NCBI GenBank assembly: GCA_024274785.1
Contig: JAJSAM010000004.1
Span: 1-64,000 of the forward strand
DNA: 64,000 nucleotides
Source: Planctomycetota bacterium
GTDB taxonomy: Bacteria; Planctomycetota; JAJSAM01
Direction: 5' to 3'
In this document: positions 1 to 9,284 of the stretch, in pieces
Layout: each line of letters opens with the position of its first letter
Position numbering within the stretch: position 1 is the first letter of the stretch
The notes under the pieces: generated by a model
What the model saw: only the letters and a program-made list of their open reading frames with translations
What the model was told of the DNA's origin: nothing
Databases searched by the model: none
Translations under genes and position numbers: made by a program

Positions 1-51
1 ATGCACCGGGAGGACCCCACCAGCCCGACGAAGGAGAGGCTGGTGGGGTCC
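1..51. repeat. Dispersed hairpin repeat, copy A
   Basis: A perfect 14-bp inverted repeat (GGACCCCACCAGCC at 12-25, its complement at 38-51) encloses a 12-base loop. The first 33 bases match a second copy at 46489-46521 at 29 positions, and both copies carry the CCCGACGAAGG loop and a GGTGGGGTCC right arm. Both lie on the 3' side of a minus-strand tRNA unit. It may be a REP-like element, a processing or termination structure, or a remnant of a mobile element. The copy may continue left of the window edge. Confidence 0.6.
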
Positions 52-54
52 GAC

Positions 55-103
55 CCGGCGGGACGCGCCAGCGTCCCGCCGGCCCGAAGGTCGCAAAGCG
101 ACC
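55..103. repeat. Two further hairpins next to repeat copy A
   Basis: A 12-bp perfect inverted repeat (CCGGCGGGACGC at 55-66 and its complement at 71-82, loop GCCA) is followed by GGTCGC-AAA-GCGACC (89-103). With copy A this makes three consecutive hairpins just downstream of tRNA-Leu. No T-tract follows in the minus direction, so they are not simple intrinsic terminators. Confidence 0.55.
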
Positions 104-109
104 GAAGGG

Positions 110-195
110 TGGTGCCGAGGGAGGGATTCGAACCCTCATGCCCTTAAGGGCGGGGGATTTTGAATCCCCTGCGTCTGCCATTCCGCCACCCCGGC
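110..195 (-). tRNA. tRNA-Leu (anticodon CAA)
   Basis: The complement folds as a class II tRNA. The 7-bp acceptor stem pairs GCCGGGG with CCTCGGC, the anticodon loop is TTCAAAA (anticodon CAA), a long variable arm is present, the T-loop is GGTTCGAATCC, and CCA is genome-encoded. It reads UUG leucine codons. It begins about 43 bases downstream of the TPR gene stop, and the hairpin repeats follow its 3' end. Confidence 0.95.
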
Positions 196-238
196 ACAGG
201 TGCTTCATCCGCGTTCCGGTGGGGAGCGCGGGATCGTT

Positions 239-1555
239 TTACCCCAGCGGGCCATCCGAACCAACCGATTCGGGACTGGCGTCCGCTCCGAGAAAACCCT
301 TCAGGGCTATCCACTCGAGGCGTTCCGCGGCGGGCTGGTCACCCTCCTCCCGCAGCACCGCGGCCAGAAGATGCGCGGAGTGGCGATTCGGAGCGCTCAC
401 CTCGTCGTGTTTCTCGATGCAGTTGCGAGCCCGCCGCAGGTCGCCGGTACGCAGGTATTGTTCCGCCAGAACGAGCAGCAGCCCCGCCCGGGGGAACTGC
501 TCCACCAGGAACTCCAGATCGCCGTGGCCGCCCAGTCCACCCTTCCCCAACAACGCGCGGATGCGTTGCAGGGCTGGAAGCGACGGGGTCCGGGCCCACT
601 CCACGACCGCTCCGCGCTGGTCACCATTTTCGAGCGCGAGGTCGCCGGCGATGAGGTTCGGGACGACCAGCGTGGAATCGAGGCTCCGGCTCCTCGAGAT
701 CTCGGCCATCGTCTCCTCGATTTGCCCGGCCTGTTGAAGGAGAAGTGCGTTTCGGGCATGCAGGGCGGCCAGGCGCGTGCGTTCCTTTCGCCGTTCGTTG
801 CGGCCCACGACCTTGAGGAGCCGTCGCTGCGCGGCGATGGCCTCGGGCAGTGCCCCCATTCGTTCGGACCGGTCGCGTCGAAGGCGGAGCAGGCGGCGAT
901 TGCCGGCGTCCCGGTCGAGAGCATTGGCGATCTCCCGGTCGACCGTCTCTTCCATGAGTTCGCTCGACATCGCATACACGAACGCCTTGGCTTCTGCATG
1001 GTCGCGCTTGCGGGCCGGGGAGAGGTCCCTGACTTTCAGGAGCTCGAGCGATTTCATGGCGCGCTCGACATCTCCGAGTTCCTGGTAGCAGAGCGCGAGC
1101 TTGATTCGCGCATCAACCAGGATATCGGGGTAGACCGGCACGGCGTCCCGGAGATCCACCCATCGACCCACTCGGACGACCCCTTCGAACGCGCGGGCCG
1201 CGCGACGGTGGCGGCCGGACGAGAGGTGCAGAAGACCGGACAGGAACCGATCGAGCGCCCAGGAGCCGAGGAGACGCCGGCCTCGCGCGCGAAAGTGCCG
1301 GTAGACAATCCAGAGAGTCAGCAGCAGCAGCGCGTAGACGAAGAGGAAACGGCCCACGGGGCTGTCGAGGATGGGCAGCAGGACAACCGTCCACACGCCC
1401 TTGATCGTCTCCAGGACGAGTTTGACCCACGGCCCGAGGACCATCAGGATCAGCAGGAAGACTCCGAGCAGAATCCAGAACTTGAGCCGCCGCACCGATC
1501 CCGGCAGGTTTCTCATTCGATGCGCGGCTCCGGAGAACAGGTCGGTGAATCTCAC
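239..1555 (-). CDS. TPR-type membrane protein coupled to the LapB-like gene
   Basis: The start is the GTG that overlaps the upstream TGA as GTGA, preceded by GGAGGAG; the longer ORF-track start lies inside the upstream gene. The 438-residue product has two hydrophobic segments (about 26-44 and 69-85) followed by soluble helical repeats of TPR character, for example LALCYQELGDVERAMKSLE. It should sit in the inner membrane with a repeat domain for protein contacts. The organisation (N-terminal anchor then TPRs) resembles LapB/YciM, but the zinc ribbon is absent. Tight coupling to the LapB-like neighbour suggests the two proteins act in one complex; that partnership is inferred. The exact function is unknown. 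Confidence 0.75.
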   Translation of the reverse strand: MRFTDLFSGAAHRMRNLPGSVRRLKFWILLGVFLLILMVLGPWVKLVLETIKGVWTVVLLPILDSPVGRFLFVYALLLLTLWIVYRHFRARGRRLLGSWALDRFLSGLLHLSSGRHRRAARAFEGVVRVGRWVDLRDAVPVYPDILVDARIKLALCYQELGDVERAMKSLELLKVRDLSPARKRDHAEAKAFVYAMSSELMEETVDREIANALDRDAGNRRLLRLRRDRSERMGALPEAIAAQRRLLKVVGRNERRKERTRLAALHARNALLLQQAGQIEETMAEISRSRSLDSTLVVPNLIAGDLALENGDQRGAVVEWARTPSLPALQRIRALLGKGGLGGHGDLEFLVEQFPRAGLLLVLAEQYLRTGDLRRARNCIEKHDEVSAPNRHSAHLLAAVLREEGDQPAAERLEWIALKGFLGADASPESVGSDGPLG

Positions 1556-3951
1556 GGATCTCCTCCCCCCTGCTCCAGACGGTCCAGGATGCCGTGAAGT
1601 CTCCTCCGGAGATCGGCATCGCTTTCCCGGGCGACCAGTCGCTTGAGGGTCTGGATCGCCTCGTAGGTGCCGATTTGTCCGAGAGCCCGGGCCAGGGACA
1701 CCTTCCGGTGCAGCTGCCGACGCCGATTCAGTCCGACCTTCCGGAGCAGGCCGCCTCTCCCGTACGCGCGTTCCAGAGCCGGGACCGCCCGGTTGCCGAA
1801 GGCCTTGAGGATACGGAGCACCTCCCCCTCCGATTCCGGATCCCCTTCCGCGAGCCGCTCGGTGAAGCGCTCGATTTCGCCGCCGCCTTGATCGCGGAGG
1901 AGCAGGAGCGCAGCCTCCTTCACCTCCTCCGTGATCCCCGCGGTCATGCAGGTGTTCACGAGGTGGTCCGACGCCTGCCGCCCATACGATCGCAGGATAT
2001 CCGAGACGGTCGTCCGCACCCGATCCTCGCACCAACGGGCCTCGAGAGCATCGTAGGCATCCGAGGAGAATCCGCGCTCAATCAGGACCCGGCGGACCTT
2101 GCCCCGGTCGTCGCTCATGCCGAGGGCCCCCACCAGGGCACGGTCGCCCCGGAAGGTTCGGTCCACCAGAACCTGGCAAGCGATGAACCCGTCCGCGGGA
2201 GCCGCTCGGATGAAACTGATCAGTTCTTCCGGAGGGCAGCCGTTCAGACGGTCCAGGAGTTCCTTCTGCGAGATCCCCGGGCGAAGCTCCTCCACCCGCT
2301 TCGCGCATCCGAGCCGAATCAGGACATCGATCGCGATCACGCGACCGCCGCGACCGCCTTCCAGCATGAGATCGTCCAGTGCCGCGACCACGTCGGGCCC
2401 CATCCCGCTGAGGACTCTTACGATCAATCCGTCGAGCGATTTGAATGCTCTCATCCGCTCCCGGACGAGTTTCTTCGTGCTGAAGGCGCTGGCGCGTTGC
2501 CAGGCGGCGAGGATCGCCGGCGCCGCCGCGGGACCCATCCTGGAGAGGATCTGGATCAGCGCCGAGTTGTCCGGAACACGGAGCAGTTCGCGAAAGATAG
2601 CCTTGACGGCCCGGCCCCCCGCCAGACGGAGCTTCTCCGACGCCACCGGATCGCCCGTGGCGGCGCGTTGCACGAGGGACCGCAGGAAGGCGCGATTCTC
2701 CTGGATCTCGTCGAATGCGTCCTTCATTCCCGGTACACCGCCAAGAGGTGCCTCGTCCGTGGCGGCAAGGCTGCCGAAACTGCCGCAATCCGGGCAGGAC
2801 TCGGAGAACAGCAACTCCACCAGGCCACATTCGCGACAGGAGTAGGCGGCCTCCCGCGGAAGGAGAGCGCCGACGAATCGCCCCGCTTCGATCGCCACCG
2901 GGGCATCCGGGATCTGGTCGGTCCTGGCAGCCGGGGCAGCGCCTCGGGATGGCGCCAGGCCCGTTTGTCCCGGAGGCGCGCCCGAGGAACCGACCATCTC
3001 GACGGAGCGACCCGGCACCGGTGCCGCCGTCTCCCCGGGAGCCGGGAGTGCCCGACGGCCGGCGACTTCGGGCAAAGCCGGAACTGCCTCGGGTGCCGGG
3101 AGCGCGGCCGGTTCTTCCGCAACCTGCTCGGGTTCGACCACCGGCAGCGGCAGCGATGGCTCGAAGACGACTCCTTCCTCGGCCAGTCGAGACATGTCCC
3201 GGAGCTGGGACATCAGCTCTTTTTCGGCGGACCGGGCGCTGCCGTGAACGTAGGTGGCGCGCACGATCTCGAGGCGGGGCGACACCATGCATTCGTTCAG
3301 CCGGACCGCACTTCTCAGCAGTTGGACCCCATCCTTGTGGTGTCCCTGCTCCACGAGTTCGTGCCCGGCGTGTGCGCAGACTCTCGCGTGCAGGCGACGG
3401 TAGCGGGCGGCCTCGCTTTCGGTGAGCGACGTTTCCGTCAGTTGCCGCGCGAGCGCCACCGCATCTCCCAGGCGGCCGGCGGAGATACTCGCCTTGAGCA
3501 ACAGATCGGCCGCCGCCCGATCGCCAGGGTCCGCTTCGACCACCTTCTCCAGGTGCTCGATCGCGGCCTCCGGCTTTCCCATCAGGAGCAGGTCGGTGCC
3601 GAGGGACAGGCGATTGCGGGGCAGGTCCTGCCCGAAGACGCGGGCCACCTGGTAGTGGTGCTTGTGGGCCTCGGCGATATCTCCGAGTTCGCGGCAGGCG
3701 TCACCGAGCAGGATTCTCGCCTCACTGTTCTCCGGATCGCGCTCGATGACCCTGGCGAGCGCCTCCCGGGCCATCTCGAACTCTCCCTTGAAGAACAGGT
3801 CGACACCGGTGACGAACTCCGTGAGCGCCCTTCTCCGCGAAATGCGGGAAGCCACTCCACGGAGCCCCCGAATCGCGAAATACAGGAGGATCGTCAGGAT
3901 CAGCGCGATGAGCGCCTCGACGGCCAGCGGTTCCTTGAGAAGTTCGGTCAT
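1552..3951 (-). CDS. LapB-like TPR/zinc-ribbon membrane protein with HEAT-type C-terminal extension
   Basis: The 799-residue product has an N-terminal membrane helix (about 7-30), TPR-like repeats, a proline/alanine-rich linker, a zinc ribbon near 368-393 (YSCRECG, then CPDCGS), and about 400 residues of alpha-helical HEAT-like repeats. Anchor, TPRs and rubredoxin-type ribbon in that order are the hallmark of LapB/YciM, which tunes LPS synthesis through LpxC turnover in enterobacteria. The HEAT extension is not part of LapB, which is about 390 residues, so a broader scaffold role is possible. The ATG at 3951 is chosen. The ORF-track TTG at 3975 and a GTG at 3972 are alternatives, and none has a strong ribosome-binding site. 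Confidence 0.7.
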   Translation of the reverse strand: MTELLKEPLAVEALIALILTILLYFAIRGLRGVASRISRRRALTEFVTGVDLFFKGEFEMAREALARVIERDPENSEARILLGDACRELGDIAEAHKHHYQVARVFGQDLPRNRLSLGTDLLLMGKPEAAIEHLEKVVEADPGDRAAADLLLKASISAGRLGDAVALARQLTETSLTESEAARYRRLHARVCAHAGHELVEQGHHKDGVQLLRSAVRLNECMVSPRLEIVRATYVHGSARSAEKELMSQLRDMSRLAEEGVVFEPSLPLPVVEPEQVAEEPAALPAPEAVPALPEVAGRRALPAPGETAAPVPGRSVEMVGSSGAPPGQTGLAPSRGAAPAARTDQIPDAPVAIEAGRFVGALLPREAAYSCRECGLVELLFSESCPDCGSFGSLAATDEAPLGGVPGMKDAFDEIQENRAFLRSLVQRAATGDPVASEKLRLAGGRAVKAIFRELLRVPDNSALIQILSRMGPAAAPAILAAWQRASAFSTKKLVRERMRAFKSLDGLIVRVLSGMGPDVVAALDDLMLEGGRGGRVIAIDVLIRLGCAKRVEELRPGISQKELLDRLNGCPPEELISFIRAAPADGFIACQVLVDRTFRGDRALVGALGMSDDRGKVRRVLIERGFSSDAYDALEARWCEDRVRTTVSDILRSYGRQASDHLVNTCMTAGITEEVKEAALLLLRDQGGGEIERFTERLAEGDPESEGEVLRILKAFGNRAVPALERAYGRGGLLRKVGLNRRRQLHRKVSLARALGQIGTYEAIQTLKRLVARESDADLRRRLHGILDRLEQGGGDP

Positions 3952-4228
3952 CGAAGGGGGGTTCCGGTCCACCAAGCGAGCAATTCACTCTACCCCAAGG
4001 CCTGAAGGCAGACGAGCCTTCGCGTATGCGCGATTTCCGACTTTCCCGGTTCGAAACTTGACAATCGCTTTGTGGCGGGCTAAACGTGGGGCCTGAAAGT
4101 CAAGGTTGCCCAACAGGCGTAAAACTTTCCATTTCACTCCACATTTTCCCCTTTTCTCCGAAAGTTCCCTTGGCTTTCACACCGGCCCCCGCCGCTCCCG
4201 CCTGTTCCAGACCACCGAACTCAAGCCG

Positions 4229-5533
4229 TTACGAGAGCTCGACTTCCATCATCAGGCCCGGGCAGGCGAATCCGTCGAAGTCCACCATCGCGAGATCGGT
4301 ACTCAGCAGGTCCGAGAAGAACGCGCCGTTCAACGTGCTGGTCACCCGGCCCTTCGCCGAACCGTCCTCGTAGAGAACCCCCTGCGGCGCCAGCACGCTG
4401 TATTCGCCGCGGACCGCATCCTGGGTGTGCATGCCGAGAACCGAGTGCACCAGAACGCATCGTTCCGACCCGGAGAGCGCCTCCTCACGACTCATTCGGC
4501 GCCCCAGGCCGAATGCATACCCACCGATCGAACCGGGGACGGGCGTGGCGTCCATCTCAAGGCGACGGGCGTACTTCAGGCCGAGCAGCGGAGTCATCAG
4601 TTTTCCGTCCCGGATCAGCTCCACCTCGCGGGCCACCAGCCCCTCGTCGGTGAAGCGGAAAGACCCGACTCCGAGGGGTGTGAACGGCCTGGTCCGGAGC
4701 GAGAAGTCATCGCGAAAGGCGATGCGGCCGGAGTGGAAGTCATCGAGCGTGAATCGGGAGCGCCCGTTGGCCACCGCGGCGCCGGAGAGTGCCCCGAACA
4801 GAAAGGTGCGCAAGAAGCTCTCCGCGGTGCGGGGGTGGAGAACGACTCTGGTACGACCCCGTGGCCCCTCACCGAGTTCGCGGGAGAGGGCGGTGAAGTC
4901 GTCGGCGGTCCGCTCGGCCCTTCGACGAACATCTCCCACCGCGAACGGCACTCGCGATTCGAAGCCGTCACAGGCCAGGCTGTCGAGACCGATCCAGAAG
5001 GCCATCGTCGTCGAGTCGCTGTCGCCCCGGAAGCCACCCGAGGTGATCACCCGGCGACGCACGGCGACGGCCCTCGCCGAGGCATCGAGCAGTTTCGCAC
5101 CGCAACCTTCGCGCACGCCTTCGAGGATCTCGAGGATTTCCGGCAACGCCCGCGCGTCGGATCCGGTCGCGATCGCCTCCGTCCCGGCGGAATGCAAGTC
5201 GATATCAGGAATGTCGGATCGTCCCGGGAAATCCACGACGTCCGGGTCGTCATAGCGCCCCTCGAACGCCGACTGGAGCACGTCCTCGAGCGCAGCCTGC
5301 GGCGCCCGGGTCAGGGAACCGCGCGACACCATCCCGTCGCTCCAGCGGATCAGCATACTGCCGCCGGACACTTCCGACACGGTCAGGGGTTCATAGGGGC
5401 TGCCGCGCCGGTTCGACCCGACCCCCAACGCGGACTGCACGGTCTCGGCCATGGCGACGCGGTAGTCCGCGGCCCGGATACCTTCGCACAAGAATCCGGT
5501 AACCGCCGCCTCCACTGCATCGAAGAAGCTCAT
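4229..5533 (-). CDS. pmbA: TldE/PmbA-family metalloprotease subunit (non-catalytic partner)
   Basis: The 434-residue protein shows PmbA/TldE similarity throughout, including the C-terminal region around FDGFACPGLMMEVELS. It lacks the HExxxH zinc motif found in its neighbour TldD, as expected for the non-catalytic subunit of the TldD-TldE heterodimer, a cytoplasmic peptidase that trims modified or unfolded peptides. The ATG overlaps the tldD TGA as ATGA and is preceded by GGAGGA; the ORF-track start 96 bases upstream is rejected. Coupled translation fits equal production of the two subunits. No ribosomal-peptide precursor gene is visible nearby. Confidence 0.9.
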   Translation of the reverse strand: MSFFDAVEAAVTGFLCEGIRAADYRVAMAETVQSALGVGSNRRGSPYEPLTVSEVSGGSMLIRWSDGMVSRGSLTRAPQAALEDVLQSAFEGRYDDPDVVDFPGRSDIPDIDLHSAGTEAIATGSDARALPEILEILEGVREGCGAKLLDASARAVAVRRRVITSGGFRGDSDSTTMAFWIGLDSLACDGFESRVPFAVGDVRRRAERTADDFTALSRELGEGPRGRTRVVLHPRTAESFLRTFLFGALSGAAVANGRSRFTLDDFHSGRIAFRDDFSLRTRPFTPLGVGSFRFTDEGLVAREVELIRDGKLMTPLLGLKYARRLEMDATPVPGSIGGYAFGLGRRMSREEALSGSERCVLVHSVLGMHTQDAVRGEYSVLAPQGVLYEDGSAKGRVTSTLNGAFFSDLLSTDLAMVDFDGFACPGLMMEVELS

Positions 5534-7035
5534 GACCGTCCTCCGATCCGCACCTGCGGGTTCTCGTCGATCAGCAGGAAATGGTGGGAGCCGCCGGAAG
5601 ATGGCACGGACTGCCCCGCCTTGCCGCATGTGCCCGCGGCATCGAGTCGCAAGGGTCCGTATCCACGGGCGATCGAGTGCAGCACGGCCTCGATCCGACC
5701 GCTGAAAATGCCGGGCTTGAACAGCTTCACATCGCCGGTGGTGAGTTCGTAGATCGCGGTGCAGTTGAAGACAAAGTCACCGAGCGCGGGGTTCACCTGA
5801 CCGCCTCGATATCCGGAGAGGAAGATGATCTTCTTACCTTCCGGGAGATCCCCGGCCTCGATCAGCAGGTCCCGGACTTCTTCCGGTTCCCAGTCGTAGA
5901 AGTCTTTCCCCTGCGGGATCGGGACGGGATCCGCCACCTCGACCCGGATATTCGACATTCGCGGGATCGGTGGGCTCGCGAAGCCGGAAAGGCGGCTCGC
6001 GCCGGTGACCGGAGTCTTCGCCCGGTGCGCGGTATGCACGTCGGCGAGCGATTCCTTCAAGACGCCGTCTCGAAGGATGGTGACCGCCCGGCGTGGGACG
6101 CCGTTTCCACTGTATGGCTGAAAGGCGTTGTCCCCTTCGATCGACTCATCGATGATCGTGACCTTCTCGCTGCCGAAACGTTCCCCTGTCCTGAACCGTC
6201 CATTCCTGCCGAGAATGGAGGAATCAAGCCCGTCAGATTCCGCAGCATGGCCGAACGCCTCGTGCGCGAGCCCCTTGGCGAGGGCGAAGTCGATCAGGAG
6301 GCGATAGGAACCCGCCAGGTAGAGTTCCGCGGTGAGAAGCTCACGGGCGAGGTCGGCGGCCTTCGCGATCCGTCTTGCGAGGCCGTCACGCGCTTCCCGG
6401 TCGAGCAGCAGTTCATAGGAGTTGCCGGTGATCGACGCGGAGGTCCGCACCGCCTCCCCGTTCTCCCGAGCGGTGACGAGCGCATGCAGCATCGAACGCG
6501 GGACCTCGAAATGCACGTCGGTGCCGTCGGTCCGCGCGATCCGCCAGGAGTCGATCGAGATGCCGAAGCTCGTGCGGACGGTCAACCCGCCGGCGGCGGC
6601 GGCGAATTCCCCCGCGACCACGACGGCATGCTCCCGCATCTCCCCCACCGTCAGGCCCGAGAACGCGTAGCTCGTCGCGGGAAAGACCTGCCCGGTCTCG
6701 GGAGGGATTTCGAGAATCGCCGGGTTCGCATCGAGACCCGCCGCCTCGGCCGCTTTCGCCGCGGCAACCGCCCGGTCGAGGGCGCGCACGGCACGATCGG
6801 TCTCCGGATCGTCGATGGAACTGAAACCGCAGTGGCCGGACGTGGTGAAGGCCTGGACCCCGAGCCCGCCGCTGAACGAGGACTCCACCGCCTCCACCCG
6901 TACCCCTTCGATGCCGATACTGCGCGACCGCTGCTCTTCGAAGCGGAACACGGCATAAACGCCGGCCTCCCGGGCACGTTCGGTGAGTTCGGCGATCAGT
7001 TCAGTACGAAGGAGGAGGGGTCGATTGTCGCTCAT
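5530..7035 (-). CDS. tldD: TldD-family zinc metalloprotease
   Basis: The 501-residue protein carries the zinc-binding motif HEAFGH at 258-263 within HEAFGHAAESDG, typical of catalytic TldD subunits. C-terminal family features include FLSGYRGGQVNP and the terminal glycine-rich stretch. With the coupled PmbA it should form the cytoplasmic TldD/E protease. The ATG at 7035 is chosen because AAGGAG lies at ideal spacing; the GTG at 7041 in the ORF track overlaps that site. The 197 bases upstream separate it from the helicase partner gene and probably hold its promoter, which I could not pin down. Confidence 0.93.
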   Translation of the reverse strand: MSDNRPLLLRTELIAELTERAREAGVYAVFRFEEQRSRSIGIEGVRVEAVESSFSGGLGVQAFTTSGHCGFSSIDDPETDRAVRALDRAVAAAKAAEAAGLDANPAILEIPPETGQVFPATSYAFSGLTVGEMREHAVVVAGEFAAAAGGLTVRTSFGISIDSWRIARTDGTDVHFEVPRSMLHALVTARENGEAVRTSASITGNSYELLLDREARDGLARRIAKAADLARELLTAELYLAGSYRLLIDFALAKGLAHEAFGHAAESDGLDSSILGRNGRFRTGERFGSEKVTIIDESIEGDNAFQPYSGNGVPRRAVTILRDGVLKESLADVHTAHRAKTPVTGASRLSGFASPPIPRMSNIRVEVADPVPIPQGKDFYDWEPEEVRDLLIEAGDLPEGKKIIFLSGYRGGQVNPALGDFVFNCTAIYELTTGDVKLFKPGIFSGRIEAVLHSIARGYGPLRLDAAGTCGKAGQSVPSSGGSHHFLLIDENPQVRIGGRS

Positions 7036-7232
7036 GTACACTCCTTGCCAGGCGGAGCCTGGTGTCCGCAGATCAGCTCAGTGAACCGTGAAACGGGAAA
7101 GCAGTAAAGCTGGAAAACAGTGGAGCGGCAACGGGCATCAACGGAATGGAGGCCGCATTTCGGATGCCCGGGCCCGAAGCGGGGGCATGCCCGACCGCGG
7201 CAGGATTCCAGGCCATCGTTCCAGGCGGGCCC

Positions 7233-9284
7233 TCAGTCCCGCAGGTACACCCCGAGGCTTCGGAGTTCCTCCAACGTGCGCCAGTTCTCGATGGGCTCGC
7301 TGAGGGCGGCGGCGGTCGGGGAGATTCGCGCGACCATCACATCGCGAATGCGGTCGATGGCCAGGATACGATCGAGCACATCTTCGCTGTCCACGGTGAG
7401 GAGCACCACTTCCTGCTGCGCTCCGAACCGGATCTTCTCGCCCCAGTCCCGGATCGAGTACTCCACGTTCTGCGGGATGGGGGTGCGGCTCTGCTCGGCG
7501 AGGAAGGAGAGGATATCATCGACTCCCATACCCTTCACCACCGCGCGCTCCACGCCGTCCTTGAGGATCCGGTAGTGGCTCACCGCCTCCGATTTGGTTC
7601 TGACGGCGAAGCGGTCGAGGGTGTGCACGATCTCGAGAACGTCACCCTCCGGGAAGACCAGCACTTCGAAGTCCGGGTTGACCACGAGAGGCGCCAGACC
7701 GTTCCCCTCATTCTCCTCGACCTCGACGCCGAGCCCTTTCAGGCCGAGTTCGGTCAGTTTGAGGGCGACCGGCTCGTCGTTCACCATCGCCACGTCGACC
7801 AGGCCGAGAATGAACAGACGCTTGAGGATCCACTCCCGAAGTTCCAGGGCGAGACCGGGAACGCTTACCTTGGGCGGGTCGTAGGTGTACTGGAAGCGGT
7901 TCTTGTAGCGTTCCCTGATGCCGTCATCTTCGAGGGACGACAGGTACTCGTTCCGGGCCACGAAGGGGAGTTCGAGAAAGAACCTCCACCCGTTGCCACC
8001 CACTCTGCGCAGCCGTTGAGCCAGGAGCCGCCGGGTCTTTCTCAGGTGGAAGTCCCGGCCCTCCGGCACCCGCTCCTCCAGTAGCTGATCGAAAATCCTC
8101 TGCACCTGTTCGGCGAGGTCGAGCCCCTCCCAGGCCTCCCCCTCGGGCGTGATCTTCAGGATCCGGTCCTCACCGACTTCCACGAGCTTCAGGCCGGTCA
8201 CGAGATCCCAGATCAGGTGCAACACCTCGTCCCGATCCGCCAGGATGGTGTCCTTGAACACCATCCCTTCCCGGACCTTGGTGTGGGCCGCCTTGAACAG
8301 CGCCCTGGCCTGGGTCACCCGCACCGGGTTGCGGGCGGCATAGCGGAGCAGGTAAGCGAGGTCCGTCAGGAGGTCGATCTGCGCGGAGAGGACGATGTCG
8401 AAGCTCTCCGGATCCGGCAGCGCGCGGGTAAAGTAGTCCTCCACGAAGTCCTTGAACACCACGACGGATTCGCCTTCGAGCCGGATACCGTAGGGCTCGA
8501 GTGAGATGTTCGACATCGTGCCGAGTCCGGCCCCCTCCACGAACTTCTGCCAGCGCTTGCGCTCCCACTTCACCGGGGCATCGAGTTCCTTCTCGTAGCG
8601 GACGCGTGAGATGACGCCGCCGTAATCCTCGATCAGACGGGTGATCATGTTCCGGAGCCGCGTCTGGGAGATCGAGTCGAGCAGTTCGAGGGTGCCCTTC
8701 TCCTTGATCAGGAAGCTCTCGACCTGCTCCTGCCCCGGAGCCCCGTTCCCGTTCTTCTCATATCCAAGACGCTTCAGCATGCCCTTCAGCTTCTGCGCGG
8801 AAAGGCCGCCGAGGTGACCCGGAAGGCTGAAGACTTCGCGCGGACCGCGGCGTTCCTCGGAGAGCAGCAGGCTCACCATGTCACCGAGTTCCCGCGGGAT
8901 CGCGTAGACCTCCTTACCGTAGTTGATCCAGCTCTTGTCACGGCTGATTTCGATGAAACCACGGCGGGAGAGGGCGCGCGCTGCCGCTTCCACTTCGTAG
9001 TACTCGAGCTGAATACCGTGATCGTTGTAGAAGACGCTCTGGATGTCCGCCCGGTAGTCGTCCGACCGAATGAGGATGAGGAGCAGGTGCGTGGGAGTGC
9101 TCGAGAGGACCCGCAGCTTCTTGCCGAGGGTCTCCTCGTCGTGCATCAGCTTGAAGAGGGATGACTTGAGGTCGGCCTTGCGAGAAGGCGTACCGGCGCC
9201 ATTGCCCCAGAAACTGTGAAACTCCTGCAGTTCCGAAACCCGCTTGGATTCGAGGTAGTCCGCTAATGTGATCATGGCGTTCAT
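7233..9284 (-). CDS. XPB-partner protein (Helicase_C_3-like, winged-helix rich)
   Basis: The 683-residue protein starts at an ATG that overlaps, as ATGA, the TGA ending the full XPB reading frame. A second ATG three codons on (MITLADYLES) is possible. It is rich in short helical, winged-helix-like segments (for example RALSRRGFIEISRDKSWINYG) and shows no Walker motifs. Long proteins with the Helicase_C_3 domain commonly sit next to bacterial XPB-type helicases, and both position and composition fit. Its probable role is to assist the XPB helicase in DNA repair or transcription-coupled processes, which is inference from neighbourhood. No signal peptide or membrane segment is seen. Confidence 0.6.
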   Translation of the reverse strand: MNAMITLADYLESKRVSELQEFHSFWGNGAGTPSRKADLKSSLFKLMHDEETLGKKLRVLSSTPTHLLLILIRSDDYRADIQSVFYNDHGIQLEYYEVEAAARALSRRGFIEISRDKSWINYGKEVYAIPRELGDMVSLLLSEERRGPREVFSLPGHLGGLSAQKLKGMLKRLGYEKNGNGAPGQEQVESFLIKEKGTLELLDSISQTRLRNMITRLIEDYGGVISRVRYEKELDAPVKWERKRWQKFVEGAGLGTMSNISLEPYGIRLEGESVVVFKDFVEDYFTRALPDPESFDIVLSAQIDLLTDLAYLLRYAARNPVRVTQARALFKAAHTKVREGMVFKDTILADRDEVLHLIWDLVTGLKLVEVGEDRILKITPEGEAWEGLDLAEQVQRIFDQLLEERVPEGRDFHLRKTRRLLAQRLRRVGGNGWRFFLELPFVARNEYLSSLEDDGIRERYKNRFQYTYDPPKVSVPGLALELREWILKRLFILGLVDVAMVNDEPVALKLTELGLKGLGVEVEENEGNGLAPLVVNPDFEVLVFPEGDVLEIVHTLDRFAVRTKSEAVSHYRILKDGVERAVVKGMGVDDILSFLAEQSRTPIPQNVEYSIRDWGEKIRFGAQQEVVLLTVDSEDVLDRILAIDRIRDVMVARISPTAAALSEPIENWRTLEELRSLGVYLRD

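Noticed and set aside
200-1597. Plus-strand ORF starting inside tRNA-Leu
   Set aside because: It begins in the tRNA and is the complement of the TPR gene.
1594-4005. 803-codon plus-strand ORF opposite the LapB-like gene
   Set aside because: It mirrors the real gene, has shadow-type composition and no domain sense; GC-rich DNA commonly leaves the antisense frame open.
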